Positions 6,989-7,675 of a stretch of 7,675 nucleotides of DNA are shown here, in pieces. The stretch's first letter is position 1. The number at the start of each line of letters is the position of its first letter. Position numbers and translations under genes: made by a program. The notes under the pieces are model-generated. The model saw nothing but the letters and a program-made list of their open reading frames with translations, did not search any database and was not told the origin of the DNA. Origin of the DNA: Verrucomicrobiaceae bacterium (GTDB lineage: Bacteria > Verrucomicrobiota > Verrucomicrobiae > Verrucomicrobiales > Akkermansiaceae); NCBI GenBank assembly GCA_947372405.1, contig CANBTO010000230.1, positions 1-7,675 of the forward strand. Reading direction: 5' to 3'.

Positions 6989-7675
6989 ATGAAATCCATC
7001 CGCGTCCTTTGCGTTGGTGCCGGCCACATGGGCCGCTCCCACGCGCTTGCTTACCATCGCCTTTCCAGTTTTGAAATTTGCGGCATCGTCACCCGCTCAC
7101 CGGGTTCCCGCGCCGCCCTCAACGCCGAACTCGGCGGCGGCTACCCGGAATTCGCCGACTTCTATCAAGCGCTGCGCGAAACAAAGCCGGACGCCGTTTC
7201 CATTTCCACCTACCCGGACACCCACGCCGAGTATGCCGTCGCCGCCTTCGACGCGGGCTGCCATGTGTTCATTGAAAAGCCGCTCGCCGAGACCGTCGCC
7301 GAGGCCGCGCGGATCGTCGCTGCCGCCCTCCGTGCCGACCGCAAGCTCGTCATCGGCTACATCCTCCGCCACCACCCGAGCTGGATCCGCTTCATCGAGA
7401 TGTCCCACTCCCTCGGCAAGCCGCTGGTCATGCGCATGAACCTCAACCAGCAATCCTCCGGTGCGAACTGGCTGACTCACAAAAACCTGATGTCGTCCAT
7501 TTCCCCCATCGTCGATTGCGGCGTCCACTACGTCGATGTGATGTGCCAGATGACCCGCTCGAAACCCATCCGCGTCTCCGGCATCGGTGCCCGTCTGAGC
7601 GACGAACTCCCCGAGGGAAAAATCAACTACGGCGCGCTCCAAGTCACCTTTGCCGATGGCTCCGTTGGCTGGTAC
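6989..7675 (+). CDS. Gfo/Idh/MocA family NAD(P)-dependent oxidoreductase (3' end outside window)
   Basis: This reading frame stays open for 229 codons from the ATG to the window end, so it is truncated by the window and not broken. The N-terminal Rossmann fold shows VLCVGAGHMG (6-15), with the dinucleotide-binding GxGxxG. VSISTYPDTHAEYAVAAFDAGCHVFIEKPLA (70-100) contains the family's signature Glu-Lys-Pro (96-98), where Lys97 is a catalytic residue. The C-terminal domain begins near 125, and SPIVDCGVHYVDVM (172-185) gives the Asp176/His180 pair typical of the active site. Members oxidise or reduce sugars, inositols and related compounds; the substrate cannot be told from this part. No Shine-Dalgarno sequence precedes the ATG. 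It is divergent from the sulfatase, which hints at sugar metabolism. Confidence 0.94.
   Translation, partial: MKSIRVLCVGAGHMGRSHALAYHRLSSFEICGIVTRSPGSRAALNAELGGGYPEFADFYQALRETKPDAVSISTYPDTHAEYAVAAFDAGCHVFIEKPLAETVAEAARIVAAALRADRKLVIGYILRHHPSWIRFIEMSHSLGKPLVMRMNLNQQSSGANWLTHKNLMSSISPIVDCGVHYVDVMCQMTRSKPIRVSGIGARLSDELPEGKINYGALQVTFADGSVGWY

Noticed and set aside
7097..7642. Minus-strand frame of 181 codons at the window end.
   Set aside because: It is antisense to the oxidoreductase, whose GxGxxG, EKP and DxGVH motifs are intact in the plus frame.

Overview
The window looks like a chromosomal segment of a GC-rich bacterium, most likely of the phylum Verrucomicrobiota. This is an inference from gene content: a secreted FGly sulfatase, a Gfo/Idh/MocA oxidoreductase, secreted proteins of unknown function, almost no Shine-Dalgarno sequences, and intergenic DNA packed with short palindromes. 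No rRNA or other marker gene is present to confirm it. I see no IS element, CRISPR array, tRNA, rRNA or phage gene.

Layout. Bases 1-149 hold no gene I can recognise. A sigma-54 type promoter (150-165) lies just before a complete PII signal-transduction gene (glnB, + strand, 193-540), which is followed by a rho-independent terminator (567-602). The intergenic region to 820 carries an unusual array of short palindromes, each with a 3-base centre and spaced about 25-27 bp apart. From 821 to 6779 five genes lie on the minus strand. In transcription order they are a secreted sulfatase with a C-terminal accessory domain (6779-4866), a small secreted NlpC/P60-like protein (4852-4157), a secreted protein of unknown function (3942-3064), an N-acetylmuramoyl-L-alanine amidase (2959-2357) and the bifunctional NAD(P)H-hydrate repair enzyme Nnr (2317-821). 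The 209-bp gap at 6780-6988 separates the sulfatase from a divergent Gfo/Idh/MocA oxidoreductase (+, from 6989), which runs off the window end.

How the genes fit together. The sulfatase and the NlpC/P60-like gene are 13 bp apart and probably co-transcribed. The amidase and nnr are very close (6-39 bp, depending on the nnr start) and probably form a second unit, preceded by an AT-rich stretch that may hold a promoter. The amidase, the NlpC/P60-like protein and the unknown protein are all predicted to be exported, which suggests envelope work. GlnB is nitrogen signalling and Nnr is metabolite repair; both are housekeeping. The sulfatase and the divergent oxidoreductase would fit breakdown of sulfated glycans, but nothing here fixes the substrate.

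I did not find a convincing new multi-gene system. The most notable items are the palindrome array at 636-787, the sigma-54 promoter on a stand-alone glnB without amtB or glnA beside it in view, and the hairpin at 4037-4087.
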